From: an uncultured Bacilli bacterium
Lineage (GTDB): Bacteria; Bacillota_I; Bacilli_A; RF39; UBA660
Direction: 5' to 3'
Length of the DNA stretch: 6,001 nucleotides
Assembly: GCA_947628725.1 (NCBI GenBank)
Contig: CANRAQ010000057.1
Coordinates: 1 to 6,001 of the forward strand
This document shows positions 5,990-6,001 of the stretch, one piece after another. The position numbers and the translations under genes were made by a program. The notes beneath the pieces are model-generated. The model searched no databases. It had not been told where the DNA came from and saw only the letters and a program-made list of their open reading frames with translations. Numbering within the stretch: the stretch's first letter is position 1; each line of letters opens with the position of its first letter.

Positions 5990-6001
5990 TTAAAATCAAG
6001 T

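Overview
The window is a gene-dense, very AT-rich stretch (roughly a quarter G+C by eye) with every gene on the + strand, short intergenic gaps, AGGTG/AGGAG-type ribosome binding sites and the standard genetic code (all Trp codons seen are TGG). Protein types and gene order point to a low-GC member of the Bacillota. The order prfB - YitT-family membrane protein - ftsE - ftsX matches, from memory, the Bacillus subtilis order prfB-yvjA-(cccB)-ftsE-ftsX, with the cytochrome c551 gene cccB absent. This suggests a fermentative or anaerobic lineage of Bacilli/Erysipelotrichia or a related uncultured group. I cannot name a genus.

Layout: (1) 1-734, the C-terminal two thirds of a cysteine desulfurase that enters from the left edge. 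(2) 735-792, a short gap with a promoter. (3) 793-4426, a tightly packed four-gene operon: prfB (release factor 2, expressed through a programmed +1 frameshift at 862-868), a YitT/YvjA-like membrane protein, and the FtsE ATPase and FtsX permease of the cell-division/peptidoglycan-hydrolase activating complex. The genes are joined by overlaps of 1 nt and 14 nt or a 9-nt gap. A hairpin at 4417-4443 that includes the ftsX stop codon probably ends the operon. (4) 4427-4543, a 117-nt gap with a good extended -10 promoter. (5) 4544-5989, a COG2509-type FAD-dependent dehydrogenase of unknown substrate with a five-cysteine cluster. The last 12 bases hold nothing I can assign.

The content is mostly housekeeping, and I see no mobile element, CRISPR array, RNA gene or defence/toxin module. 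The most useful points are these. Conventional ORF calling would truncate prfB because of its frameshift. The RF2 catalytic loop has several substitutions next to GGQ. The two promoter-bearing genes share the same TGnTATAAT-6 nt-AGGTGG-4 nt-ATG layout, which predicts transcripts starting at or next to the Shine-Dalgarno sequence. TGA is not used as a terminal stop by any of the six genes. I did not find evidence for a wholly new system.
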